Positions 8,977 to 17,112 are shown, counted from the first letter of the stretch. The stretch: 64,000 bases of DNA from Kibdelosporangium banguiense (GCF_017876405.1 NZ_JAGINW010000001.1:6275203-6339202); one strand, 5' to 3'. Program-made: numbers and translations. Notes: generated from the letters alone by a model not told the origin.

Positions 8977-10140
8977 GTGCGAGTGAAACGACATGAGACA
9001 ACCGGTGATGAGGGAACAATGGTGAGAGGCGGATCCGCTGGCCTGACTGTCAGTCGGGGTTCGCAAGTGACAGGTGTCGTGTCCGGGGCAGTTCTGAAAC
9101 TCGCCCGTCAGTCCACCGGATTGACACAGGAGAAATTCGCCGAATTGCTTCGGGTCGATGTGTCCACTGTTCAAGGGTGGGAATCTGGTCGTCGACCGCT
9201 CGCGGCGATGAACGCTGGTGACTTCCTGCGACTGAGCGGACGGTTGTCCAGACTTGGCGCACCAGCCTCGACCGGGCGTCATCTCCGTGAGGCTGTAGAA
9301 GCTGATCAAGTGTTGTCGACCGGTATCGCAGCCGAGGTGGCATGGGTCGATGCAGACACGCATCCTTTGGCCGCCAGTGTGCACCGCAGGACGATTACCA
9401 ATCTGATCACGTGGCCGATCACTCAGAAGACGCCAGAACATCTGCGCGAGTTCATTCCCAAGGTGGCCCGACGTGGCCCCACACCGATTTGTCCATCTCT
9501 GCACGCTGACGAACGGACCCGGTTCTTCGATCACCTGTTGACCGCTGCGGAGCGCAGCATGCACGCAGACGAGGCACTTCTTCGCCGCCAGGCCGTCTAC
9601 CTGCTCGGGTTTGACGGTCGGCCGCAGGTGGTCGCCTGGCTGCGTGCCGAATGGAAACGCGCCGGATGCCGATCAGCGAAGCAGACAGACGTCACAGGCC
9701 TGCTGGAGGCGCGCTCTGCATCCGTCGCTCTGGCTTCCACCGGTGATGGGACGCATATTCACGACTTCGTGGATCACATGACCGACACTCGCACTGAGAT
9801 CGCGAATCTGAACTACTGGGCGCACTGGATCGGCGAGTTGGACAACGAGCAGACGAGTGATGCGTTCATGCTGGACGCCGACACACGTTCATGGACTGGG
9901 GTTCGTCTGCTGCAACATCTGATGAATCGGCTCGACCCAGATTCGCCGCACCTTCCGTTGAATCTCCACACGCTGCATGCGCTGGTCGCTTCCCGAGCAT
10001 CGCTTTTGAATGGACGGCCTGTGGTTCACGCGTCGTTGGCCGGAAAACTCGACAGACTGGCTTCAACAGACTGTCTGACCCGGACTGGACGTCATCAGCT
10101 TGCAGGGCTCCAGTATGCGCTGCGCATCGCTGGCTTTTAG
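8977..10140 (+). CDS. XRE-family regulator with large C-terminal domain
   Basis: A 387-residue protein. An XRE helix-turn-helix occupies about residues 37-75 (GLTQEKFAELLRVDVSTVQGWESGRRPL). The remaining 300 residues are helical and tetratricopeptide-like in composition (RSMHADEALLRRQAVYLLGF, NLNYWAHWIGELDNEQTSDAF) with no recognised ligand domain. GTG 8977 has AGGAG 12 bases upstream; an internal ATG at 9019 after GAGGGAACA is a fair alternative. It is followed after 12 bp by an HD-domain hydrolase, and I recall this regulator-hydrolase pair as recurring in Streptomyces and relatives. It probably controls its own operon and possibly the divergent small genes. Confidence 0.75.
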   Translation: MRVKRHETTGDEGTMVRGGSAGLTVSRGSQVTGVVSGAVLKLARQSTGLTQEKFAELLRVDVSTVQGWESGRRPLAAMNAGDFLRLSGRLSRLGAPASTGRHLREAVEADQVLSTGIAAEVAWVDADTHPLAASVHRRTITNLITWPITQKTPEHLREFIPKVARRGPTPICPSLHADERTRFFDHLLTAAERSMHADEALLRRQAVYLLGFDGRPQVVAWLRAEWKRAGCRSAKQTDVTGLLEARSASVALASTGDGTHIHDFVDHMTDTRTEIANLNYWAHWIGELDNEQTSDAFMLDADTRSWTGVRLLQHLMNRLDPDSPHLPLNLHTLHALVASRASLLNGRPVVHASLAGKLDRLASTDCLTRTGRHQLAGLQYALRIAGF

Positions 10141-10152
10141 AGAGGACTCAAC

Positions 10153-10713
10153 TTGTTGGAAGAGGCCGCAGCGCTTGCTGCGTTCGGTTATGAACTCGGG
10201 TTGTTGAAGCGTATTCGGCGTACCGGTTGGTGGCATGCGGGGGTGCGTGATCCGGAGTCGGTTGCCGAGCACACCATGCGGGTCGCGCAGCTGGCAGCGA
10301 TGATCGCGGCTGAAGAAGGCGCCGACCCCGCGCGGGCGGCATTTCTGGCGCTGTGGCACGACACTCAGGAGACGCGGACCGGAGATCTGCCGCACACGGC
10401 CGGCGACTACCTGACGAAACCTGATCCTCGTCGGATCACTGCCGACCAGACTGGACGGTTGCCTGAGCGGTCCCGCGCGATGGTCTGCGAAGCGGTGGAT
10501 GAGTATGAATCGAGGCAGACTGCTGAAGCCCGCTGCGCCAAGGACGCGGACAAACTGGAGATGCTTCTGCAGGCCGTCGAGTACCGCGACGTCGGTGTCC
10601 GGCGTGTCGACGGCTGGATCGAATCGGCCCGTGACGGTCTCAAGACGGGGACGGCTCAGCGGATTGCCGAGGCGGCGCTGACTCTGTCTCCACTTGCTTG
10701 GCGTGAGCGGTGA
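10153..10713 (+). CDS. HD-domain hydrolase (YfbR/HDDC2-like nucleotidase)
   Basis: A 186-residue protein from TTG 10153 preceded by AGAGGA. HD-superfamily metal motifs are present in order: the first His in SVAEHTMRVAQLA, the HD doublet in FLALWHDTQETRTGD, and the distal Asp in RCAKDADKLEMLLQAVEY. The HDTQETRTGDLPH block is typical of YfbR/HDDC2 5'-deoxynucleotidases, so hydrolysis of a nucleoside monophosphate is the best guess. It is probably translated from the same message as the XRE regulator just upstream. Its stop is 5 bp from the convergent acnR stop. Confidence 0.82.
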   Translation: MLEEAAALAAFGYELGLLKRIRRTGWWHAGVRDPESVAEHTMRVAQLAAMIAAEEGADPARAAFLALWHDTQETRTGDLPHTAGDYLTKPDPRRITADQTGRLPERSRAMVCEAVDEYESRQTAEARCAKDADKLEMLLQAVEYRDVGVRRVDGWIESARDGLKTGTAQRIAEAALTLSPLAWRER

Positions 10714-10718
10714 GTCCG

Positions 10719-11306
10719 TCAGCCTGAGCGGCGGTGGCGGCGGACGCTTTCCTCGACCAGGTCCAGTACCGGTTCGAGGTCGTCGGCCGGCAGGCCCATC
10801 GCCAGGTGGGAGACCAGACCTTCGAGGACCAGTTCCAGGAACGCGGTCAGCACCTTGACGTCGATGTCGTCGCGGAGGTTGCCGGCCTCGCGCTGCCGTT
10901 GCAGACGCTGCCTGGTCGCCTCGGTGAGTGCCTCTGACCGTTCTGCCCAGCGGGCGCGGAACTCGGTGTCGGTGCGCAGGCGGCGCGAGACTTCCAGGCG
11001 TGTGCCCAGCCAGTCGGCGGGGGAGGCCTCGCCGGTCGGTGCCGACAGCAGGTCGCGCATCACCTGAACGAGACCTTGCTCGGCGACTACGTCGGCCATC
11101 CGGCGGGCCTCGTCCTCGGCCAGGGCGAGGAACAGCGACTCCTTGTCACGGAAGTGGTGGAAGATCGCGCCACGGGATAGCCCGGTCGCTTCTTCGAGCC
11201 TGCGTACGGTCGCGCCTTCGTAGCCGTAGCGCGCGAAACACGTACGGGCGCCGTCCAGAATCTGGCGGCGGCGGGCATCGAGGTGGTCCTGGCTGACCCT
11301 GGGCAT
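10719..11306 (-). CDS. acnR: TetR-family regulator, AcnR-like aconitase repressor
   Basis: A 195-residue protein from ATG 11306 (MPRVSQDHLDARRRQILDGA). The helix-turn-helix region reads YGYEGATVRRLEEATGLSRG then AIFHHFRDKESLFLALAEDE. The C-terminal region (VVAEQGLVQVMRDLL, RLEVSRRLRTDTEFRARWAE, LDLVEESVRRHRR) follows the AcnR proteins of Corynebacterium and Mycobacterium (Rv1474c) closely, as I recall them. AcnR represses aconitase. In mycobacteria it sits beside acn, whereas here it is 13.6 kb away from acn (24945-27761). A match to the AcnR operator lies upstream of acn at 27878. The gene is convergent with the HD hydrolase. Confidence 0.8.
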   Translation of the reverse strand: MPRVSQDHLDARRRQILDGARTCFARYGYEGATVRRLEEATGLSRGAIFHHFRDKESLFLALAEDEARRMADVVAEQGLVQVMRDLLSAPTGEASPADWLGTRLEVSRRLRTDTEFRARWAERSEALTEATRQRLQRQREAGNLRDDIDVKVLTAFLELVLEGLVSHLAMGLPADDLEPVLDLVEESVRRHRRSG

Positions 11307-11338
11307 TGAACAATCTTTCCAGGCCCGGGCCAGTATTG

Positions 11339-11358
11339 CAATCCGTACGTACGGATTG
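11339..11358. promoter_or_regulatory. Perfect 20-bp palindrome upstream of acnR
   Basis: CAATCCGTACGTACGGATTG is a perfect palindrome starting 33 bp upstream of the acnR start. Size and position fit a TetR-type operator, so autoregulation is the simplest reading. It does not match the acn operator motif, so a different regulator is possible. Confidence 0.55.
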
Positions 11359-11429
11359 GGAGCTGAAGGTCTGCACACAGAGTAACAGGACTTGACACGA
11401 TGTCGGCACAAGGTGTGTGATCCTCGACA

Positions 11430-11452
11430 TAGATAGGAAACTTTCCTATCTA
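11430..11452. promoter_or_regulatory. Perfect 23-bp palindrome upstream of the secreted sugar dehydrogenase
   Basis: Arms of 11 bp (TAGATAGGAAA and TTTCCTATCTA) flank a single C. The element lies 88 bp upstream of the GTG of the secreted dehydrogenase gene, in an AT-richer patch. A GGAAA/TTTCC palindrome upstream of secreted carbohydrate-binding proteins is something I recall from other actinomycetes, but I cannot name the regulator. Probably an operator or activator site for the 11540 gene. Confidence 0.6.
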
Positions 11453-11539
11453 ATTCTGGAGCGCCGCCCGTTCGCCAGAAAGCTGTCCCAGAACTCCGCC
11501 GCAGTACCTCCGCCCCGACAATCCCTGTAGGAGGCCTCA

Positions 11540-14482
11540 GTGGCATCAAGTTCCCGTTGGCGCGGGTTGCTGTCCTGCGTCACGGCCGGTGTCACGGTGC
11601 TCGCGTTGGCACCGTCCGCCAGTTCAGCGCCAGACGCGGCGACAAGATATGAAGCCGAGTCCGCCACGGTCTCCCAGGGAGTCGTGGAGTCCAACCACGC
11701 CGGCTTCTCCGGGACCGGTTTCGTCAACTACGACAACGTAACCGGCAGCAGCGTCGAGTTCACCGTCGACGCCGGCCAGGCCGGTCCGGCAGCCCTGAAG
11801 TTCCGGTTCGCCAACGGCACCACGGTCAACCGGCCGATGGACATCTCGGTCAACGGCACAGTCGTGTCCGCGGCCCTGGCGTTCAACGGGACCAGCGCCT
11901 GGACCACGTGGCAGGACGTGACGATCACCGCGTCGCTGAACGCAGGCGCGAACAACATCAAGGCAACCGCCTCCAGTGCCAACGGCGGCCCCAACCTGGA
12001 CTACATCGAGGCCGACGTCGCCGCGCCGCCGACCGGCAACGACTTCGAGGCCGAGGACGCGCTGATCTCCCAGGGCGTGGTGGAGTCCAACCACACCGGC
12101 TTCTCCGGCCGCGGCTTCGTCAACCTCGACAATGTGGTCGGCAGCTATGTCGAGTGGACAGTCACCGGTCCCGGCTCGGTCGACCTGTTGTTGCGTTACG
12201 CCAACGGCACGACCGTGAACCGGCCGATGGACATCTCGGTCAACGGCACAGTCGTGTCCGCGGCCGTGCCGTTCAACGGGACCGGTGCGTGGACGACATG
12301 GCAGACGGCGACCGTACCGGCAACACTTGCCGCGGGCGTGAACAAGATCCGCGCGACCGCCACGACTGCCAACGGCGGCCCGAACACGGACAAGCTGACC
12401 ATCGAGAGCAGCGACGGCGAGGCCCCGACGCCACCGCCGAACCTGCGCTCCACCGGCAAGACCGCCACGAGCACGTCGCTGGCCTGGGATGCGGCCACCG
12501 ACAACGTGGGCGTCGCCGGTTACGACGTGTACCAGCACGGCCAGTTGATGAAGACCGTCGGCGCGAACGTCCTGGCGACAACGGTCGACGGCCTCGAGTC
12601 CGACACCGAGTACGACTGGACGGTGTTCGCCAAGGACGCGGCGGGCAACGTCTCCCAGGCGAGCAACAACGTCATCGTGCGGACCGACCCGGCTCCACCC
12701 GACACCGAGTCGCCGACCGTGCCCGGCAACCTGAACTCGCCGCGGAAGTCCGCGACCACAGTGGATCTGGCGTGGACCGCGTCGACCGACAACGTCAAGG
12801 TCACCAGCTACGACATCTTCACCGACGGCGCCCAGTCAGGTAGCGCCGACGGTGCCGCCACGAACACGACGGTGGCCGGCCTGACCACGGGCAAGGAGTA
12901 CAAGTTCAAGATCCGTGCCCGGGACAAGGCGGGCAACCTCTCCGGCTTCAGCAACGAGATCGCGGTCACGCCGACCGCGGGCGGCCCGGCCGGCGTGCCG
13001 AACCCGGGCACGGTCAGCACGATCGCCAGTGGCGTGGATGTCGCGTGGGGCGTGGTGTTCCTGCCGGACGGCTCGGCGTTGTTCAGCGAGCGCAACACGT
13101 TCAACATCTACCGGCTGACCGAGGCGGGCCAGAAGACCCTGGCCGGCAAGATCAGCCAGGCGGTCGGCACGAACGGCGAGGGCGGCCTGCTCGGCCTCGA
13201 GGTCTCCCCGAACTTCGCCACAGACCACTGGTTGTACGTCTACCACACCGCCTCGGAGGGCAACCGGATCATCCGGATCAAGTACGAGAACGGCGCCCTG
13301 GTGCAGAACACGTACCAGATCCTGTTGCAGGGCATAGCCAAGAGCCGGTACCACAACGGCGGACGGCTCCGGTTCGGGCCGGACGGCAAGCTGTACGCCT
13401 CGGTCGGCGACGCGCAGACCGACAGCCGGGCGCAGGACAACAACTCGCTCAACGGCAAGATCCTGCGGATCAACCCGGACGGCACGGTCCCGTCGGACAA
13501 CCCGTTCGGCAACGCGGTCTGGAGCAAGGGCCACCGCAACCCGCAGGGCCTGGACTTCGACTCGCAGAACCGGTTGTGGGCGGCCGAGTTCGGCAACTCC
13601 AGCCAGGACGAGGTCAACCTGATCACGCGCGGCGGCAACTACGGCTGGCCGGCCTGTGAAGGCACCGAAGGCAACTGCTCGGGCTACATCGCGCCGAAGA
13701 AGACCTGGTCGACCAGTTCGGCCTCGCCCAGCGGGCTGACCATCATCAACGACTACGTCTTCGTGGCGACCACAGTCGGCCAGCGGGTCTACCGGATGCG
13801 CATCGACAGCAGCAGCAACCTGGTCGAGCAGGCAACATACTTCCAGGGCACGTACAACCGGCTGCGGACCGTCGAGGTGGACCACGAGGGCGACATCTGG
13901 CTGACCACCACGACCGACAAGGACGGCACGGCCAACAACGACCGCATCCTACACGTCGACATCCAGTATTCGGGTGGCGGGAACCCGGGTGACTTCAAGC
14001 TTTCGAGCTCGGCGTTCGCCGAGAACGCGATGATCCCGGCGAAGTACACCTGCGCGGGCGACGGCACGGCAGGCCAGGACCCGTCACCGCCATTGGCCTG
14101 GGGCGCGGGCAATGCCAACGCCAAGAGCTATGCGATCGTGTTCGCCGACCGGGCCAACAGCGGCAACAAACGACATTGGATCATCTGGGACATCCCGGCG
14201 AGCACATTGTCGTTGCCGGAGAACCTGGGCGCCGGGTTCAACGTGCCCGGCCAGGGCGGCGCGAAACAGAAGGCGATGGGCAGCGGGGCCAACGCGCAGA
14301 AGTACTTCGGCCCGTGCCCAGGCGGTAGTACGAACCCGTACACCTTCACGCTCTACGCGGTGAACACCGCGACGCTGCCCGGCGTCACGTCCTCCAGCGC
14401 CCTGGACGTGATCCAGAACGCGATCGTCGCCAACAGCGGGGCCAACACTGTCCTCAACGGACGGTCGAACGCCTCGACCTAG
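11540..14482 (+). CDS. Secreted CBM35x2-FN3x2-glucose/sorbosone dehydrogenase-PEBP protein
   Basis: A 980-residue secreted protein; GTG start with GTAGGAGG upstream. Domains in order: signal peptide (1 to about 29); two CBM35-like modules (about 35-160 and 167-293), each with a VVESNHxGFSGxGFVNxDNV segment; two fibronectin III modules (about 299-388 and 391-482); a six-bladed PQQ-type glucose/sorbosone dehydrogenase domain (about 486-810: GEGGLLGLEVSPNF, YHNGGRLRFGPDGKLY, GHRNPQGLDF, EDEVNLI-like QDEVNLITRGGNYGW); and a PEBP/YbhB domain (about 817-975: PAKYTCAGDG, DPSPPLAW, KRHWIIWDIPA, KYFGPCPGG). It probably oxidises a sugar outside the cell while bound to polysaccharide. The role of the PEBP tail is unknown. 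Confidence 0.88.
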   Translation: MASSSRWRGLLSCVTAGVTVLALAPSASSAPDAATRYEAESATVSQGVVESNHAGFSGTGFVNYDNVTGSSVEFTVDAGQAGPAALKFRFANGTTVNRPMDISVNGTVVSAALAFNGTSAWTTWQDVTITASLNAGANNIKATASSANGGPNLDYIEADVAAPPTGNDFEAEDALISQGVVESNHTGFSGRGFVNLDNVVGSYVEWTVTGPGSVDLLLRYANGTTVNRPMDISVNGTVVSAAVPFNGTGAWTTWQTATVPATLAAGVNKIRATATTANGGPNTDKLTIESSDGEAPTPPPNLRSTGKTATSTSLAWDAATDNVGVAGYDVYQHGQLMKTVGANVLATTVDGLESDTEYDWTVFAKDAAGNVSQASNNVIVRTDPAPPDTESPTVPGNLNSPRKSATTVDLAWTASTDNVKVTSYDIFTDGAQSGSADGAATNTTVAGLTTGKEYKFKIRARDKAGNLSGFSNEIAVTPTAGGPAGVPNPGTVSTIASGVDVAWGVVFLPDGSALFSERNTFNIYRLTEAGQKTLAGKISQAVGTNGEGGLLGLEVSPNFATDHWLYVYHTASEGNRIIRIKYENGALVQNTYQILLQGIAKSRYHNGGRLRFGPDGKLYASVGDAQTDSRAQDNNSLNGKILRINPDGTVPSDNPFGNAVWSKGHRNPQGLDFDSQNRLWAAEFGNSSQDEVNLITRGGNYGWPACEGTEGNCSGYIAPKKTWSTSSASPSGLTIINDYVFVATTVGQRVYRMRIDSSSNLVEQATYFQGTYNRLRTVEVDHEGDIWLTTTTDKDGTANNDRILHVDIQYSGGGNPGDFKLSSSAFAENAMIPAKYTCAGDGTAGQDPSPPLAWGAGNANAKSYAIVFADRANSGNKRHWIIWDIPASTLSLPENLGAGFNVPGQGGAKQKAMGSGANAQKYFGPCPGGSTNPYTFTLYAVNTATLPGVTSSSALDVIQNAIVANSGANTVLNGRSNAST
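11828..12265 (+). repeat. 48-bp direct repeat inside the two CBM35 modules
   Basis: Positions 11828-11875 and 12218-12265 are identical over 48 bp, although the surrounding module sequences differ. Both copies encode the N-RPMDISVNGTVVSAA part of each carbohydrate-binding module. Identity at the DNA level, including silent positions, suggests a recent module duplication or gene conversion. Confidence 0.85.
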
Positions 14483-14485
14483 ACC

Positions 14486-14528
14486 GCTCGGGTGGCCGGA
14501 CAACTGGCGGCGATCCGGTCACCCGAGC
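14486..14528 (+). terminator. Hairpin after the sugar dehydrogenase gene
   Basis: GCTCGGGTG at 14486-14494 pairs with CACCCGAGC at 14520-14528, and the stem can extend inward through CCGGA/TCCGG. It starts 4 bp after the stop codon. There is no clear T-run, as is usual in this group. Confidence 0.6.
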
Positions 14529-14537
14529 ACCCAGGAC

Positions 14538-14580
14538 CCCGCGCAGGACGACGGATCGGGTGAGCGTCGTCCTACGCGGG
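14538..14580. terminator. Second hairpin between convergent genes
   Basis: CCCGCG-C-AGGACGAC pairs with GTCGTCCT-A-CGCGGG across one internal mismatch pair. It overlaps the stop codon of the convergent TetR gene and may end transcription from both sides. Confidence 0.5.
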
Positions 14581-15144
14581 CCTTTGCTCGTCCAGCAGTC
14601 CGTCCACAATCAGCCTGGTCGCGCGTTGGACATCCAACGCGGGCAGCGGCCGGGTGAGCACCTCGGTGATCAGGCCGTCCATGCAGGCCAGCAGAATCCG
14701 GGCATGCCCCTCGGCGTCGGGCGAGCCGAGCCGATCCAGCCAGCGTCCCCCGAGCTGCCAGTACCGCACCGACCATCCCAGGACCTGGTCGCGGATCTCC
14801 GGGCGCCACGCGGCCTCCAGGAAGATCGCACGCCGGGCCAGCGTCAGTTCCCTGGCCTGATCGGTCATGTAGAGCACCATGTCGGTGAGCCTGCGGGCGA
14901 AAGCGTCGCGGTCCACCACACCCTCGACCTTCCCCAGCAGGTCACTCAGCAGCGACTGCTCAGTCTTCACCAGGTGTCCCAGCACACCCTGGATCAGCGC
15001 GTCACGGGTGCGGAAATGGTTGGACGTGCTCCCCTTGGGCAGTTCGGCCGCCGCGTCCACGGACAAATGCGTCAGCGCCCGCGGCCCGCCGCGAGCGAGC
15101 ACGGACACAGCACCGATCAGGATCTCGTTCCGGCGTGTAGGCAC
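14572..15144 (-). CDS. TetR-family regulator, divergent from SDR
   Basis: A 190-residue protein from GTG 15144 (TTG 15147 directly upstream is equally possible; neither has a good ribosome site). The helix-turn-helix region reads RRNEILIGAVSVLARGGPRA then LTHLSVDAAAELPKGSTSNH. The C-terminal ligand domain is helical with no recognised signature. The gene is divergent from the SDR gene at 15229 with palindromes between them, so it most likely represses that gene and itself. The inducer is unknown. Confidence 0.85.
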   Translation of the reverse strand: MPTRRNEILIGAVSVLARGGPRALTHLSVDAAAELPKGSTSNHFRTRDALIQGVLGHLVKTEQSLLSDLLGKVEGVVDRDAFARRLTDMVLYMTDQARELTLARRAIFLEAAWRPEIRDQVLGWSVRYWQLGGRWLDRLGSPDAEGHARILLACMDGLITEVLTRPLPALDVQRATRLIVDGLLDEQRPA

Positions 15145-15162
15145 CAACGGATAGTACTGCGA

Positions 15163-15210
15163 ATGTAGTTACATGTCCTGGAGAAACCCTGTCACTGGAT
15201 GGCAGGGTTT
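15163..15210. promoter_or_regulatory. Candidate TetR operators between TetR and SDR genes
   Basis: Two inverted repeats lie in the divergent gap. ATGTA-GT-TACAT is at 15163-15174. AAACCCTGTCA and TGGCAGGGTTT (one mismatch, 5-bp spacer) are at 15184-15210. The second ends 18 bp before the preferred SDR start and overlaps an alternative upstream start at 15199, which argues for the later start. Confidence 0.5.
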
Positions 15211-15228
15211 GCCGTCATCGTGTGTCGT

Positions 15229-16140
15229 ATGGAGCTCAACGGCAAGGTGGCAGTGGTAGCGGGTGGCACGCGAGGTGCGAGCAGGGCGATCGCGGTGGAG
15301 TTGGGACGTGCGGGTGCGTTTGTCTATGTGACGGGCCGGACCTCGGGGACTCAGCGGTCTGAAGTGAACCGTCCGGAAACGATCGAGCAGACGGTCGAGC
15401 TGATCGACCAGGCTGGTGGCGAGGGCGTCGCCGTCCGGGTCGACCATCTGGAGCGGGAGCAGGTGCGGGCGCTGGCTGAGCGGATCGATCGTGAGCATGG
15501 GCGGCTCGACGTCCTGGTGGACGGCATTTGGGGTGGCGACGGCAATATCGGGTGGGGCAAGCCGGTGTGGGAGCACTCGCTCGACGAGAGTCTGCGGATG
15601 ATCCGGTTGGGCATCGATGCGCACATCATCACCAGTCATTTCCTGTTCCCGCTTGTGATCCGTCATCCTGGCGGTCTGGTTGTGGAGATGACGGACGGCA
15701 CTGCGGAGTACAACGCGAAATACCGCAAGGACACCTCGCTTGGTTTTCACATGGCGAAGGCCGCGTCGCATCCCCTGGTTGTTGCCGAGGCGTACCAGTT
15801 GCAGGGTTACGGCTGCACTGCGGTCGCGGTGACGCCCGGTTGGCTGCGGTCCGAGGCGATGCTGGATGCCTTCGGGGTTACGGAGGAGAACTGGCGGGAC
15901 GCGCTGAAGGCGCAGCCGTACTTCGCCATCTCGGAGACGCCGACGTTCACGGGGCGTACGGTCGCGGCGCTGGCTGCGGACGCGCACAAGGAACGGTTCT
16001 CGGGACAGACGCTTAGCAGCGGTGAGCTCGCGCAGATCTACGAGATCGACGACGTCGACGGCAGTCGGCCGGACGCGTGGCGCTATGTCGTCGAGGTGCA
16101 GGACGCGGGCAAGGATCCGGACACCACCGGCTACCGGTGA
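15229..16140 (+). CDS. SDR-family oxidoreductase lacking the catalytic Tyr
   Basis: A 303-residue protein (MELNGKVAVVAGGTRGASRAIAVEL) with a Rossmann nucleotide-binding start. The region that normally holds YxxxK reads FHMAK, so Phe173 replaces the Tyr while Lys177 remains. The PGWLRSE segment after it is typical of an actinobacterial SDR group in which I recall YDLAK at this place. The protein may therefore be catalytically impaired or use another residue. ATG 15229 is chosen over 15199 because the operator-like repeat covers the earlier one. It is probably controlled by the divergent TetR regulator. It overlaps the convergent WYL regulator gene by 10 bp. Confidence 0.8.
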   Translation: MELNGKVAVVAGGTRGASRAIAVELGRAGAFVYVTGRTSGTQRSEVNRPETIEQTVELIDQAGGEGVAVRVDHLEREQVRALAERIDREHGRLDVLVDGIWGGDGNIGWGKPVWEHSLDESLRMIRLGIDAHIITSHFLFPLVIRHPGGLVVEMTDGTAEYNAKYRKDTSLGFHMAKAASHPLVVAEAYQLQGYGCTAVAVTPGWLRSEAMLDAFGVTEENWRDALKAQPYFAISETPTFTGRTVAALAADAHKERFSGQTLSSGELAQIYEIDDVDGSRPDAWRYVVEVQDAGKDPDTTGYR

Positions 16141-17096
16141 CGGTCGTACATCTGCCGTGCGGCTTCCGCGAAAGCGGCCCGCACGGCGGTGGGTTCGAGG
16201 ATCTCGACCTCGATGCCCAAGGCCAGCAGCTGGCCCGCGGCTATGCCGGGCCGTTCCAGGCCCAGTTCGACCTCGGTCCAGCCGTCGGGTCCGGGTGGCC
16301 CGGCGTCCTTCAGGGCCTGCGTCGCCATGTCGGGGTCAAGCACTGAGGGCAGCGCGCGGACCCCGGTCGGGCTGAGGCGGACTCGGACCTGAACGCACTG
16401 CAGGGAGCGTTCGAACTGGGCGGATGACTGCTGCCACCAGCCGGCGAGGTCGAAATCGGTCGGCCGCTCGAACTGCTCGTCGAGTTGTTCGACAGCGGTG
16501 ATGCGGCTTACGCGGTAGGTACGGATGTTGCCATCGGTTCGTGCGACGAGATACCAGACGCCTGCTTTGAGCACGAGGCCGAGCGGGTCGAGTACACGTT
16601 CGACGGTCCGGTCGTCACGGCCGTATGTGATGCGGGCCTGCTGTTGTTCCCATACCGCGCGTGCCATGTCAGCGAGGTGCTCGGTTTCGTCCTCTTTGCG
16701 GAACCAGGCGGGTGCGTCGAGGTGGAAACGCTGCGCGACGTGCTGTGCCTGCTCACGCAACGGTGCGGGGAGCGTCGCGGAGACCTTGGCATGTGCTGCT
16801 GAGACCGCTGTGCCGAGCCCGAGCTCGGTCAGTGCCCGGGGCACGCCCATGGCGAAGATCGCGACGGCCTCCCGGGATGTGAGCCCGTCGAGCCTGGTGC
16901 GCCAGCCGTCCACCAGGCGGACGCCACCGTTGCGGCCCGGTTCGGTCCATACGGGAACGCCCGTGGCCTGCAGCGCGGCGATGTCGCGGTGCATGGTCCG
17001 CTCGGACACCTTGAGGGCTGTCGCCAGCTCGGCGATCGTCGCGCTGCGCCGGGACTGCAGGGTGAACAACAACGCCACCAGCCGTTCCGATCGCAT
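16131..17096 (-). CDS. YafY-type transcriptional regulator (HTH + WYL)
   Basis: A 321-residue protein. The N-terminal helix-turn-helix of DeoR type is at about residues 1-60 (RRSATIAELATALKVSERTMHRDIAALQ), followed by EPGRNGGVRLVDGW. A WYL domain follows (GLVLKAGVWYLVARTDGNIRTYRVSRI), which senses ligands or nucleic acid in this family. The C-terminal WCX-type segment runs to the end. The gene is divergent from a FAD-dependent monooxygenase gene 54 bp away and is its probable regulator. Its last codons overlap the SDR gene in the opposite direction. Confidence 0.88.
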   Translation of the reverse strand: MRSERLVALLFTLQSRRSATIAELATALKVSERTMHRDIAALQATGVPVWTEPGRNGGVRLVDGWRTRLDGLTSREAVAIFAMGVPRALTELGLGTAVSAAHAKVSATLPAPLREQAQHVAQRFHLDAPAWFRKEDETEHLADMARAVWEQQQARITYGRDDRTVERVLDPLGLVLKAGVWYLVARTDGNIRTYRVSRITAVEQLDEQFERPTDFDLAGWWQQSSAQFERSLQCVQVRVRLSPTGVRALPSVLDPDMATQALKDAGPPGPDGWTEVELGLERPGIAAGQLLALGIEVEILEPTAVRAAFAEAARQMYDRHR

Positions 17097-17112
17097 GCCT
17101 CATCATGCCCGA

